DNA of 51,012 bases, taken from contig JALSLV010000076.1 in NCBI GenBank assembly GCA_026988115.1, forward strand, positions 1 through 51,012, given 5' to 3'. The translations under genes and the position numbers were made by a program. Under the pieces are notes generated by a model. It saw nothing but the letters and a program-made list of their open reading frames with translations. It was not told the DNA's origin and searched no databases. This stretch comes from Lysobacterales bacterium. Its GTDB lineage: Bacteria > Pseudomonadota > Gammaproteobacteria > Xanthomonadales > Marinicellaceae. Shown here piece after piece: positions 34,898 through 44,044 of the stretch (positions are counted from its first letter, which is position 1; every line of letters begins with the position of its first letter).

Positions 34898-35416
34898 TTA
34901 GTTTCCTGGTCCGCCACTGTGGATAATTTCGTAGTACTTCTTTTCCAATTCTAACTTATGTTCCGCTTCTTCGATAGCCAAGAAACGAAAAGTGTCTTGT
35001 AATTCACCTTCAGGCGCATTATCTGCCAAATCTTGGTATTGCTTCATTGCCGCATCTTCGCGTGCCAGCGCATATTGCAAAATCGTTTGGTCATCGGGAT
35101 TGTCACCCAAGTCCAACAACTGCACATAATCAGAAAACTTGTGGTTTTCAGTTGGCGTTTTGATGCGTTCATCCAATTGAGTCTGTACATAAGGGTCATT
35201 TTTTAAGGATAAAAACAAATCGTAATGCTGCTGCTCTTCTTCGGCCAATTCTTCCACAATATAACGTATGTTTTTACTTACTTTAGGAATCATCGCTGTG
35301 TAGAAATCCCGTGCCGTTTTTTCAAAAGAAACCGCCACATCTAAGATTTCTTTAAGTGTCGTTTTCGACTTCAATTTTTCATAGGACTTTGAATGTCCTT
35401 CTTTGTGTTTACTCAT
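34898..35416 (-). CDS. Ferritin-like diiron protein (rubrerythrin-type domain)
   Basis: The 172-residue, four-helix protein shows paired metal motifs: Glu in 'AVSFEKTARDFY', ExxH in 'EELAEEEQQHYDLF', Glu in 'ALAREDAAMKQYQDLA', and a last ExxH in 'LAIEEAEHKLELEKKYYE'. This is the rubrerythrin/ferritin-like diiron pattern without a rubredoxin domain, for iron oxidation or peroxide removal in the cytoplasm. An AGGAGA sits 9 nt before the ATG. It lies between the NuoI-GltD gene (separated by a REP element) and fhs, suggesting protection or iron handling for the large Fe-S complex; that is inference. Confidence 0.85.
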   Translation of the reverse strand: MSKHKEGHSKSYEKLKSKTTLKEILDVAVSFEKTARDFYTAMIPKVSKNIRYIVEELAEEEQQHYDLFLSLKNDPYVQTQLDERIKTPTENHKFSDYVQLLDLGDNPDDQTILQYALAREDAAMKQYQDLADNAPEGELQDTFRFLAIEEAEHKLELEKKYYEIIHSGGPGN

Positions 35417-35431
35417 TATTCATTTTCTCCT

Positions 35432-35480
35432 AGGGGCATGGACTTTAGTCCATGAAATATCGACTGAAGTCGATACCCCA
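35432..35480. repeat. Double-hairpin REP element between complex operon and ferritin-like gene
   Basis: Two perfect hairpins, CATGGACTTTAGTCCATG (35437-35454) and ATCGACTGAAGTCGAT (35459-35474), are bracketed by GGGG (35433-35436) and CCCC (35476-35479). A relative with the same two hairpins in inverted order is inside the MITE at 48091-48163. It may act as an mRNA-stability or attenuator element between the 13-gene operon and its downstream genes. Confidence 0.7.
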
Positions 35481-35485
35481 ATAAT

Positions 35486-37312
35486 TTATTTATTCAAAAA
35501 TCTATCAATATCCTTTGCCACACGATGCCCATCGGCTACTGCATTGATCACATCTGGGCCTTTGACCATATCACCAGCAGACCACAGCCATTCAACAGAT
35601 GTGTGGCCATTTTCATCAATCTGTATTCTGCCACGATTCCATTCTAATTCTTCGGTAAGTTCTTCACCCAAGATGGAAACATCACTCATCTGACCAATGG
35701 CCTCAATCACCATGTCCGCTTGGTGAAACTGCAAGTCTTCTTCATCGTATTTTGGTGCAAAGCGACCTTGAGCATCAAAAATTGAGATGACTTTAACCGT
35801 TTCAAGCCCCACTAGTTTGTTATTTTTTATCACACATTGCTTTGGTCCTCTTGCATCCAAAATACTTATGCCTTCTTCCAAAGATTCTTTAACTTCCTCA
35901 TCATCGGCTAAAAAGGTTTTACCTAATTGCTCTAGTGCAGTTAGAGTGATATTAACTTCACCGTATTTTTGTTGTTGCAACCGAGCCATGGAGCGGGCAA
36001 TATCCATCGCCACGTTACCACCGCCGATTACTACGGCAGATTTCGGCACATTAACTTTATCGCCTTTGGGTATCATGCGTAATAAATCAACCGCCTTGAC
36101 CACCATTTTGTGGTCGCTACCTTTTATTCTGGTAGAACGCCCCATTTGTAAGCCGATTGCCATCACCACGGCATGGTTGTCTTTGTACAATTGCGCCATA
36201 GAAATATCGGTGCCAACTTTGACATTGTATTTAATGTCAACACCAACGGATTGTATGACTTCAATGTCTTGATCTAATCTGTCTTCTGGCAAGCGGTAAT
36301 TGGGGATGCCATAGCGAGTCATGCCACCGGCTTTTGGTAAAGATTCATAAACTGTTACTTTGTGGCCTTTTTTAACTAAATCAAAAGCAGCTGTCAAACC
36401 AGCAGGTCCGGCTCCTACCACAGCAATGCTTTTACCTGATTTTTTGCGGGCTTTGCCTTTGCGGGCAATTTGCTTAATCTTGGTTTTGGAAACATTATCC
36501 ATGGCAAAGCGTTTGAGCCAACGAATCGCAATCGGGTCAGACTCGCCTTCGCCATGCCCAAGTGAGCAAGCTGTTTCACAAATATGCGTACAAACACGCC
36601 CACAGACATGTGAAAACGGATTGGTTTCATACATCCATTCAACTGCTTGTTCCAAATTGCCTTCGTAAATCGAACGGATATAATTGGGGGCGTGCATGTG
36701 TGCTGGGCAAGCATCTTCGCACAAGCCACAATCGACACATCGCGAGGCTTCTTGCACCGCCATTTCTAGGGTGAAACCATCCACAATTTCATCGAAATTA
36801 TCTATGCGCGCCTCAGATAACATTTCACCCATTGGGCGACGAATTCTATCCAGTAAGTCGCTGTCTTCGGTTTTGGTCCAGCCTTTTTCAAAGCTATCAC
36901 CATGAATTCCCGTTTCTTTAGGAAAGATAAAATAACTATCGGTTTCATCACCATCACAGGTGTGTACATATTCACGAGTCATTTCTATGGCACTGGTTGG
37001 GCAAATATCCACACACAACGCACACCAACAGCAACGACCGTAGTCAATGGCTGGACGTAAATTGCGTAAACCTTTGGCAGCATCTTCTTTAATGGAGGGC
37101 ACTTCAACCATGGTAATAGCAGCGTTGTCACAAATCTTTTGGCACGAACTGCAACCAATACACTTATTTAAGTCGTTAATATGGAAACCACGGTAACTGG
37201 CACTGGCATCTCGTGGGCCAAGCGGTTCCGTGACGGGTTTTCTGGCATAAAACTGTAGATTCTTTAACGGATTTAAAATGCTGCCTTTGTCATTGTAATT
37301 AATTTTTTTCAT
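35486..37312 (-). CDS. NuoI-type ferredoxin fused to GltD/NfnB-like NAD(P)H flavoprotein
   Basis: This 608-residue fusion has two parts. Residues about 40-110 form a NuoI/MbxN-type ferredoxin with two CxxCxxCxxxC motifs (C51-C61 and C94-C104). Residues about 185-260 carry another motif (C192, C195, C198, C202 with C237-C249), typical of the GltD/Nfn N-terminal Fe-S domain. FAD binding follows ('VVGAGPAGLTAAF', about 298-310; 'AGGMTRYGIPNYRLPE') and a NAD(P)H site ('VVIGGGNVAMDIARSMARL', about 427-445). 'SAGDMVKGPDVINAVADG' ends the flavin fold. It would pass electrons between NAD(P)H and the complex through its Fe-S chain. It is the last subunit gene of the operon, overlapping nuoD by 1 nt. 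I know the two parts as separate genes in MBX-like loci. Confidence 0.9.
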   Translation of the reverse strand: MKKINYNDKGSILNPLKNLQFYARKPVTEPLGPRDASASYRGFHINDLNKCIGCSSCQKICDNAAITMVEVPSIKEDAAKGLRNLRPAIDYGRCCWCALCVDICPTSAIEMTREYVHTCDGDETDSYFIFPKETGIHGDSFEKGWTKTEDSDLLDRIRRPMGEMLSEARIDNFDEIVDGFTLEMAVQEASRCVDCGLCEDACPAHMHAPNYIRSIYEGNLEQAVEWMYETNPFSHVCGRVCTHICETACSLGHGEGESDPIAIRWLKRFAMDNVSKTKIKQIARKGKARKKSGKSIAVVGAGPAGLTAAFDLVKKGHKVTVYESLPKAGGMTRYGIPNYRLPEDRLDQDIEVIQSVGVDIKYNVKVGTDISMAQLYKDNHAVVMAIGLQMGRSTRIKGSDHKMVVKAVDLLRMIPKGDKVNVPKSAVVIGGGNVAMDIARSMARLQQQKYGEVNITLTALEQLGKTFLADDEEVKESLEEGISILDARGPKQCVIKNNKLVGLETVKVISIFDAQGRFAPKYDEEDLQFHQADMVIEAIGQMSDVSILGEELTEELEWNRGRIQIDENGHTSVEWLWSAGDMVKGPDVINAVADGHRVAKDIDRFLNK

Positions 37313-38463
37313 TATCTATCAACCTCTGGTGGACAGGCATCGAGCGAGAACATAATCTGTGCAACATCTTCTAAACGAGCACCTTTAGCTAAAAACTCCA
37401 GCGTTTGTACTGCATGCATGGAAGAGGGCCCTCGAACATGAACCCGATAAGGTTTGTCACCGCCATCTGAAACTACGTAATAAGCCAATTCACCTTTTGA
37501 AGATTCTACCCGTGCATAGGCTTCGCCTTTACGAACATTCCACGATAAAGGATTAGGAATTGGCGTGCGAATTTTGCCCTTAATTGATGGCAAGCGTTCG
37601 ATGATTTGACGTAAAATTCGTATGCTTTGGAACAGCTCATCACGCCTGACTAAAATACGCGAATAAGCATCACCATGTTTCTGTCTCGGAATATCAAACT
37701 CTAATTCATCATAAACCAAATACGGATCATCACGACGCACATCATAAGCCAGACCACAAGCCCGTAAATTAGGGCCTGTGACACTCAATTCTAAGGCTTG
37801 GGATTGTGTTAATGCACCACAACCTTTGGCACGCTCGACAAACACTTGGTTGGTGAACAATAAATTATCGTAATCGTTTTGACGTGATTCGAGATAATCC
37901 AATAAGTTGCTGAGTTTTTGTAAAAACTCTGGAGGCAATTCGCGGCGAACACCGCCTGGGATATTGTAAATACTGTAAACCCGACCACCTGTAAAGTCTT
38001 CGAACAAATCCAACACCAAATCACGGTCGGCAACACCCCAAAACATCGGTGTGTACATGCCTGTTGTGGCAGCATGTCCACCAAAGGTGAATAAATGTGC
38101 GGCAACACGGGATAGTTCCAATTGCATGGTACGAATCCATTGTGCTCGAATCGGTGCTTCGATACCCATGATTTCTTCAACCGCCATGGAATAAGCCACT
38201 TCCATTGGTGCTGGATCGGGCACACAAATCCGCGGAACAATGGCTAAGTTTTGTATCCACAAACGGCCTTCCATCAGTTTTTCAAAGCCACGGTGCAAAT
38301 AACCTGCATCAGCCTTGCCGCTGACGACGATATCGCCATCGAGCATTAATCTAAAGGCATAGTTGCCTTCGATTCCTGGATGATTTGGGCCAATGAAAAT
38401 TTCGTATTCATTGCTATCGCCGAGTTTTACGGCTTGGTAATTTTCTGGTCTCATTGTTTCCAC
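37312..38463 (-). CDS. NuoD / MbxL-like catalytic subunit, [NiFe] ligands incomplete
   Basis: This 383-residue protein is homologous to the 49-kDa complex I subunit and to group-4 hydrogenase large subunits. 'IGPNHPGIEGNYAFRLMLDGD', 'GYLHRGFEKLMEGRLWIQN', 'RTMQLELSRVAAHLFTFG' and 'NIPGGVRRELPP' are clear. The hydrogenase CxxC pairs are broken: the N-terminal site reads RIC(80)VPD and the C-terminal site DAC(377)PPEVDR, so the second Cys of each is Asp or Glu. Nickel-iron catalysis is therefore unlikely. This may fit MBX/MBS enzymes, whose active site is also not a normal [NiFe] site, or a quinone-type site. It overlaps nuoC by 13 nt. Confidence 0.9.
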   Translation of the reverse strand: METMRPENYQAVKLGDSNEYEIFIGPNHPGIEGNYAFRLMLDGDIVVSGKADAGYLHRGFEKLMEGRLWIQNLAIVPRICVPDPAPMEVAYSMAVEEIMGIEAPIRAQWIRTMQLELSRVAAHLFTFGGHAATTGMYTPMFWGVADRDLVLDLFEDFTGGRVYSIYNIPGGVRRELPPEFLQKLSNLLDYLESRQNDYDNLLFTNQVFVERAKGCGALTQSQALELSVTGPNLRACGLAYDVRRDDPYLVYDELEFDIPRQKHGDAYSRILVRRDELFQSIRILRQIIERLPSIKGKIRTPIPNPLSWNVRKGEAYARVESSKGELAYYVVSDGGDKPYRVHVRGPSSMHAVQTLEFLAKGARLEDVAQIMFSLDACPPEVDR

Positions 38464-39104
38464 CCCTGCATTTTGTCATTGGCCTTAACTGCGGCAGCCT
38501 TGGCTTTATCACGCTCTCGGTGTGTTGACATATTATGCGTGTTTCCAGCCGTGCGAATGTCTTCAGGTTTAACCGCAATACCGCCACCTTGGTCGGTTAA
38601 TTCTTGTAACCAATCTGGGTTGTAATCAGTCCATTTAAAAGTTTCTTGTACGTAAGCTTCGGCATCAAAATCTTTGAGCATTGGTGGTACGCCATTCCAT
38701 TCGGTGAGGATGAATTTTTCCATACGTGGTGAACCAATAAAGGTCACACCGTACATTTCAAAAATATCACGTTCAAAGAAATCAGCGGGTTTAAATAAAT
38801 CATAAACCGAAATGTATTTTGCTGGATTTTTTTCACTACCGCGGTCAATGCGCGTGTGTGCCGAAATTAAACATTTCTCTTCATACGACCACACGTGGTA
38901 AACCAGTTCAAACTGGTTATCTGCAATCCAATCCACACACGTTATGGCGGATAAGTGAATGTATGATGCACGCCCCTTTATCAATTCTAAAAGTGTTGGT
39001 AAGGAGTCAGCATCGACATCAACCCGAATGCGTGTTTTACGTTTGTGCGTTATCTTGATGCCATTAACCTTATTTAAGATTTCATCTATTTGTACTTTGT
39101 TCAT
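38451..39104 (-). CDS. NuoC / MbxK-like subunit
   Basis: This 217-residue protein matches the 30-kDa subunit: 'LPTLLELIKGRASYIHLSAITCVDW', 'FELVYHVWSYEEKCLISAHTRIDR', and the signature 'RDIFEMYGVTFIGSPRMEKFIL' (about residues 113-134), followed by a basic and acidic tail of about 60 residues. It forms part of the peripheral arm near the NuoB/NuoD interface. Its ATG overlaps the NuoB stop by one base, so the arm genes are translated together. Confidence 0.92.
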   Translation of the reverse strand: MNKVQIDEILNKVNGIKITHKRKTRIRVDVDADSLPTLLELIKGRASYIHLSAITCVDWIADNQFELVYHVWSYEEKCLISAHTRIDRGSEKNPAKYISVYDLFKPADFFERDIFEMYGVTFIGSPRMEKFILTEWNGVPPMLKDFDAEAYVQETFKWTDYNPDWLQELTDQGGGIAVKPEDIRTAGNTHNMSTHRERDKAKAAAVKANDKMQGWKQ

Positions 39105-39799
39105 TATTTAATCCTCATTTCTTGAGGTAATAAAGGTGTTTGGTGTTTCTCTAACAACTTAGTGTGTTTGCCGTAAGTTTCTTCGGTTTCTAAGCCATAG
39201 AGTTTTGCCTCAGCAATAATGTCCGTTGGCGTTTGCCAATCCTCACCAAACAAAGCTTGTTGGTTGCCCAAATAATAATCATAACGCTTAAAATAATCTT
39301 TCCAAGCACTGCCTTTGTGCTCTTTTTTATCGTTACGAATATTGTCTTTTAACCGTTGTAAACCTGCCATCACCGCTTCAGGTCGTGGCATACATCCAGC
39401 GATATAAACATCAACGGGCATATACTCATTGAGTTTTTTGGCTGTGGCATAACTTTGCCAATACATACCGCCATTGACGGTACATGAACAAATACCAATA
39501 ACGTATTTGGGTGACTGCATTTGTTCGTAAGTCAGAATCACACGTTTAAGTGTTTTGATGGAAACATAACCGGTAATCAATAAAATATCGGCTTGTCTGG
39601 GTGTCACCATCGGTTGAATACCCAAGCGCTCCATATCAAAACGCGAAGTCATGGCAGGTGGTAACTCTATCGCTCCGCAACCCGTGCAATAATGCAGCAT
39701 AAAAAGGGACTTGGATTGGCAGAAGCGGATAAAATCATCGAACACATGAGCCAATGGATTGGTCCGTTCTTTTTGTTTAATTTTTAATTCTTTTTTCAT
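39104..39799 (-). CDS. NuoB / MbxJ-like Fe-S subunit
   Basis: This 231-residue protein carries the last Fe-S cluster (N2-like) before the catalytic subunit. Ligand candidates are C38 and C41 in 'HYCTGCGAIELPPAM', C104 or C106 in 'GICSCTVNGGMYW', and C136 in 'AGCMPRPEAVMAGL', which fits the group-4 hydrogenase/complex I small subunit. The C-terminus is about 60 residues longer than the core family, with an acidic/basic helical part. It lies 14 nt from the NuoH gene. Confidence 0.92.
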   Translation of the reverse strand: MKKELKIKQKERTNPLAHVFDDFIRFCQSKSLFMLHYCTGCGAIELPPAMTSRFDMERLGIQPMVTPRQADILLITGYVSIKTLKRVILTYEQMQSPKYVIGICSCTVNGGMYWQSYATAKKLNEYMPVDVYIAGCMPRPEAVMAGLQRLKDNIRNDKKEHKGSAWKDYFKRYDYYLGNQQALFGEDWQTPTDIIAEAKLYGLETEETYGKHTKLLEKHQTPLLPQEMRIK

Positions 39800-39813
39800 A
39801 ATTATTTACTTCC

Positions 39814-40701
39814 TTAAAGGATAAACGCCAAACTAATCAAACCAAGCATAACTGGCCATTTCCATAAAATGCGTATCACATCTTCGGTCTTATAACGCGG
39901 GAACATAAAGGCAATACTCATGGGTAATGCCACCACTAAAAAGGCTTTGGGTAATAAGGTCAAGAAGCTTGTACCACCACCAAGGAATAAAGAGGCATAC
40001 AAAACACCTGCGGTGTAAAGTTGAAAAGTCTGCATCACAAACAAGCCACCCATGTATTTACCACTCATTTCTACCATTGGACCGGTGGCAATTTCAGCTG
40101 GGGCAATATAAATTTCAAACGGTTGTTTACCCAACATGCCTTGCAAAGCAAAGAGTCCTGCAATGGCTAATAGTGGCATTTCAACAATACCCCATTGGTG
40201 CACTTGCTGATACTCGATCATGCCAATTAAGGATGTACTTTGGTAATGCCAAGCAGCACCAAACACCACCAAGATGAAAGGAATATCATAAGCCAACATC
40301 GCGGTTAGTGCGCGGGAAATACCGATTGAACCATTTGGATTAGCACATTGACCAACGCCAAGAGCCATACCCAATGAAGGAATCATCAAAAAGTAAGACA
40401 AGGTAATTACGCCACCTTTCGCCGCAATGCCTTCCATACCTGGCACAGGCAATAAAATCTCTGCACCGATATAACCACCCACAGCCATAATAATGCCAAT
40501 ATCGTGAATTAATCCGTGTGAAATTTGCGTGTCTTTGCCATAAAGTTTTACAATATCATACAAAGGTTGAAAAAATGGAGGACCAATTCGGCGTTGCAAG
40601 CGTGCCGAAATTTTACGCATCATCAATACCATCATCATGCCGACGATAAAAGCAATCAAAGGCATAAAGATGAGTTCGGCCATTAAGTGTAAAGCATTCA
40701 T
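39814..40701 (-). CDS. NuoH / MbxM-like membrane subunit
   Basis: This 295-residue protein has about eight transmembrane segments and links the Fe-S arm to the antiporter-like subunits. 'MMRKISARLQRRIGPPFFQPLYDIVKLYGKD' is the typical first cytoplasmic loop. The acidic stretch 'GLFALQGMLGKQPFEIYIAPAEIATGPMVEMSGKYMG' corresponds to the conserved charged loop of NuoH and MbhM. The start overlaps the antiporter-like gene by 4 nt. In complex I this subunit contributes to the quinone site; here the site seems to serve a non-quinone or unusual acceptor. Confidence 0.93.
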   Translation of the reverse strand: MNALHLMAELIFMPLIAFIVGMMMVLMMRKISARLQRRIGPPFFQPLYDIVKLYGKDTQISHGLIHDIGIIMAVGGYIGAEILLPVPGMEGIAAKGGVITLSYFLMIPSLGMALGVGQCANPNGSIGISRALTAMLAYDIPFILVVFGAAWHYQSTSLIGMIEYQQVHQWGIVEMPLLAIAGLFALQGMLGKQPFEIYIAPAEIATGPMVEMSGKYMGGLFVMQTFQLYTAGVLYASLFLGGGTSFLTLLPKAFLVVALPMSIAFMFPRYKTEDVIRILWKWPVMLGLISLAFIL

Positions 40702-42587
40702 GCGCCTACTCCTAAGTTTCTATACAGTGCCAACAGGGCTAATACCACGCCAATCAGTAATAACATGACGGGTTGTTTGGCACGGTAAATATTTTCAAAG
40801 AAAACCGAGAAAAAGCTCATCACCGAAACGATGGAGTTTTCCAGCCATTGAAAACTACCACGGTACCAAGTGCCAATAAGATGCATCAGTCCAGGGTAGA
40901 AATTATTAGAATAATGGTAACGCACATCAGAGGTAAGAAAGTGACCACCCGCATAGTTATCGTATTGATGAACACGTTTGGATTTGCCACCAAGGAAATA
41001 AAAGATCAGAGCACCGACACCAAAACCGTAAAACAGTATACCGCTGACCCAAATCATATCCAATCCACCTTTGGCGTATTCGATACCACCAAGGTGATGC
41101 GCAATAACGGGTAAGCCAACACTTTCTTGCACCGATGCAATCCACGGTAAAATCAAGCCAGGCATAAATCCTGTGATAAAGACAATGACCGACAAACCCA
41201 GCATAGGTACTAACATACTCCAAGGCACTTCACGAACGTTTTGGTGCTCGAGACGTAATTGACCCAGAAAAGTATTGTGAATTAATTTATAAACCGAAAG
41301 AATAGTACCCAAAGTACCAAGTACCGCCGCAACAAATAACAAGGGTTGCCCATTAACCAACAACGAACGATAAACCAACCATTTAGACACAAAGCCATTC
41401 ATCGGTGGTAATCCTGCCAAGCCGATGATGCCAATTAACATCACTAAAAAGGTCAATGGCATTTGCGTGACCAAGCCACCGAGTTTATTCAAGTCTGATG
41501 TGCCTGTGCGGTACATCACTGCCACAACAGTCATAAATAACGCTGCTTGATAGGATGCGTGATTAAGCACATGCATCAAACCACCCGCACTACCAATGCT
41601 ATCAAACATGATAATCCCCAACAACATATAACCACCTTGTCCAACACCGTGCCACGCCAATAAGCGTTTAGCATCGTGTTGTTGTAAAGCAATATAAGTA
41701 GGTATAATGGTAGTCAATGCCGCCACCCAAGCCAACAAGGTTTGCATATTGGCAAATGAAGTGCCTACACTTTTTAATCCTCCTAAGCCGATAAACTGCA
41801 CAATCACCAAGACAATGGTAAACATGCCCATACGGGAGGAAATAGCACCCAAAAAGGCAGCACCAGGCCCTGGAGTTTCGGCATAGGCAACCGCTTGCCA
41901 TAAGTGAAAGGGCAACAAGCCCATCTTGATGGCAAAGGCAACAAATAACAGTAACACCAAAGCGACTTGCGAGGAGCCACTCATTTGGGCAAAGACGATA
42001 CTAATTTGTTCAAACTCAAGAGAATCATTAACCGCATAAATCATCACAATTGCCACCATCAGTGCCATTGCACCAGTCATAGCATAAACGATGTATTTAA
42101 CCGCAGATTTCTTGGCTAATTTACTGGGTGACAAAACCATCATCAAGAAACTCGCCCAAGAGACAAACTCCCAACCAATAAATAAGGACAACAAATCACC
42201 ACTGCCAAGTAATAAAATCATACTGAATACATTGACGATTAGTGCTAATTGCAACATACCATAATTACCACCACCCTCGCGGTATTGCCTACCCCAATCA
42301 CCCGACATAAACACCGCTGATGCCAAGGCAGCAACAAGGGTAATAATAGCAAAATACCACGACAAAGCAGTAAATTGCCAATGCATTTTAAAACCAAGCA
42401 AATCAAGAGAGAAGGATGATAGGTATGCATCTCCACCATAAGCCACTGATGCCATACGTACCAACATGATAAGGATGAGCCCATATAAGACAGGGGCTAA
42501 TTTATCAACGATGGGTAAATTTCTCACAACTGAAATAGCAATCAAACAGGAAAAGACAACGATAAACAAATGGTCTAATAAAGTCAT
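40698..42587 (-). CDS. NuoL/MrpA-like antiporter-type subunit (MbxH'-like)
   Basis: This 629-residue membrane protein has about 15-16 transmembrane helices and the Proton_antipo_M core: 'IGWEFVSWASFLMMVLSPSKLAKKSAVKYIVYAMTGAMAL' (key Glu and Lys), 'LPFHLWQAVAYAETPGPGAAFLGAISSRMGMFT', 'AWHGVGQGGYMLLGIIMFDSIGSAGGLMHVLNHASYQAALFM', and 'AGLPPMNGFVSKWLVYRSLL'. It is the second antiporter-like subunit of the operon and should carry out Na+ or H+ translocation. It overlaps its neighbours by 4 nt on both sides. Confidence 0.93.
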   Translation of the reverse strand: MTLLDHLFIVVFSCLIAISVVRNLPIVDKLAPVLYGLILIMLVRMASVAYGGDAYLSSFSLDLLGFKMHWQFTALSWYFAIITLVAALASAVFMSGDWGRQYREGGGNYGMLQLALIVNVFSMILLLGSGDLLSLFIGWEFVSWASFLMMVLSPSKLAKKSAVKYIVYAMTGAMALMVAIVMIYAVNDSLEFEQISIVFAQMSGSSQVALVLLLFVAFAIKMGLLPFHLWQAVAYAETPGPGAAFLGAISSRMGMFTIVLVIVQFIGLGGLKSVGTSFANMQTLLAWVAALTTIIPTYIALQQHDAKRLLAWHGVGQGGYMLLGIIMFDSIGSAGGLMHVLNHASYQAALFMTVVAVMYRTGTSDLNKLGGLVTQMPLTFLVMLIGIIGLAGLPPMNGFVSKWLVYRSLLVNGQPLLFVAAVLGTLGTILSVYKLIHNTFLGQLRLEHQNVREVPWSMLVPMLGLSVIVFITGFMPGLILPWIASVQESVGLPVIAHHLGGIEYAKGGLDMIWVSGILFYGFGVGALIFYFLGGKSKRVHQYDNYAGGHFLTSDVRYHYSNNFYPGLMHLIGTWYRGSFQWLENSIVSVMSFFSVFFENIYRAKQPVMLLLIGVVLALLALYRNLGVGA

Positions 42588-44044
42588 GATTTCTCTCCCA
42601 AGTAACGTGCTGGCAACACCGTGTGGATATAAATTTGTGGGTTTGCTGAGTGATTTGCTATGTCTTTTAAGCGTTTGGAAATTGGTGAAACAAACACCAT
42701 AGAGACCAACAACAACAAAGCAAATAATTTAGCAAAGGTATAAGAAGCACTGTATCTCTTGTTTAGTGGTGTTGAGTCAGCATCAGCTTTTAGGTACATT
42801 GTTTGTACAAGATTAAACATATAAGCTGTTTCTATTATTGTCGCTAACAAAATAACACCAATTGCTAAATAATATAAACCTCCACCAAGTTCTGCTAAAT
42901 TCATTACTAGTGCCATTTTAATCCAAAACCCAGGCAATGGCGGAACACCAAGCAATGATAATATAAACACTAGGAAAACCGCAGCAGACATAGGAGAATG
43001 ATGCGCCAAGCCTTTGAGTTTATCGAAGTGACCACTGAACCTATCCGCCATTAAAAATAATCCGCCTTTAACTAGTAAATGGTGCAACATAATGGCAATA
43101 GCTAGCCATAAACCTTTAGAGCCACCGATGGATAAAGCAATAAATAAAACACCCAAATGAGCAATAGAAGAAAACGACAACATACGAATCATGTCTTTTG
43201 CTCGCCATGCCACCATTTCGCCACTAATCACACCCAACATACCAACCACCAAGAGCAAATCAAATGCCGCTTGTACTTGAAACACCATCAGTAACATTTT
43301 TATAATTAAAACAACCGCTAGTTTTGAAATCAAACCAGCAAGCAAAGCCGATAACTGTCTTGGTATCGTACCGTAAACTTCTGCCACCCATGAATTAACG
43401 GGGAACATTTCCGCTTTCACGCCAGCACCTATAGCAATCAAAGCAAAAGCTGAAAGCCCTGCAAAACCATGAAGGTTTTCTGTCATCGTTGCTAAGTGAG
43501 CAATATTTAAGGTGCCGGTTAAGGTATAAATGATGGCAATACCCAATAACAACATCACAGAGCCAGCACTGCTGATAAACAAATAACGCAAAGAGGCTGC
43601 AGTCGCTGAAGAATTTTTTTGCTTCGCTATAATTCCGTAAGTTGCCACAGCTAATAATTCATAAAATACATACAAGTTAAATAAATCCGCACTCAAGGCC
43701 AAACCAAATGATGCGGCTGACAACAACATATATAAAGAGTAAAGTCGAGATTCTTTTGCATCCCAAGGCCACACTATAAGCACCATACTGGCAATTAATC
43801 CAGAAAACAGTAAACTAAAATGATCAATATAAAAGACAATGCCAACAGGTGGTAAAAAGCCTCCTAAGAAAATCGCATGTGCACCACTACCAACCTTTAC
43901 CCAAGCCGACATTATCAATAACAAATTAATACACAACACCACAGGCCCTGTGAACAAGGCTAATTTAGAGGAAAATTTAGCCACCACAGGAATAATAAAT
44001 GCTGCAAAAAGAGGTAAAACCATCAATAAGACTAAACTGTTCAT
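42584..44044 (-). CDS. MrpD/MnhD-like antiporter subunit (MbxH-like)
   Basis: This 486-residue membrane protein has about 14 transmembrane helices and is homologous to MrpD and NuoN. 'DLFNLYVFYELLAVATYGIIAKQ' (key Glu), 'GAGVKAEMFPVNSWVAEVYGTIPRQLSALLAGLISKLAVVLIIK' (Lys-rich channel), 'SFSSIAHLGVLFIALSIGGSKGLWLAIAIMLHHLLVKGGLFLMADR' and 'GVPPLPGFWIKMALVMNLAE' are recognisable. The order MrpC, MrpD, second antiporter-like gene is that of MBX-type operons. Translation is coupled to the MrpC gene by a 4-nt overlap. Confidence 0.93.
   Translation of the reverse strand: MNSLVLLMVLPLFAAFIIPVVAKFSSKLALFTGPVVLCINLLLIMSAWVKVGSGAHAIFLGGFLPPVGIVFYIDHFSLLFSGLIASMVLIVWPWDAKESRLYSLYMLLSAASFGLALSADLFNLYVFYELLAVATYGIIAKQKNSSATAASLRYLFISSAGSVMLLLGIAIIYTLTGTLNIAHLATMTENLHGFAGLSAFALIAIGAGVKAEMFPVNSWVAEVYGTIPRQLSALLAGLISKLAVVLIIKMLLMVFQVQAAFDLLLVVGMLGVISGEMVAWRAKDMIRMLSFSSIAHLGVLFIALSIGGSKGLWLAIAIMLHHLLVKGGLFLMADRFSGHFDKLKGLAHHSPMSAAVFLVFILSLLGVPPLPGFWIKMALVMNLAELGGGLYYLAIGVILLATIIETAYMFNLVQTMYLKADADSTPLNKRYSASYTFAKLFALLLLVSMVFVSPISKRLKDIANHSANPQIYIHTVLPARYLGEKS

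Noticed and set aside
37312-39799. A group 4 [NiFe] hydrogenase
   Set aside because: Each CxxC pair for nickel-iron has lost its second Cys (Asp and Glu instead), and no maturation genes are nearby.
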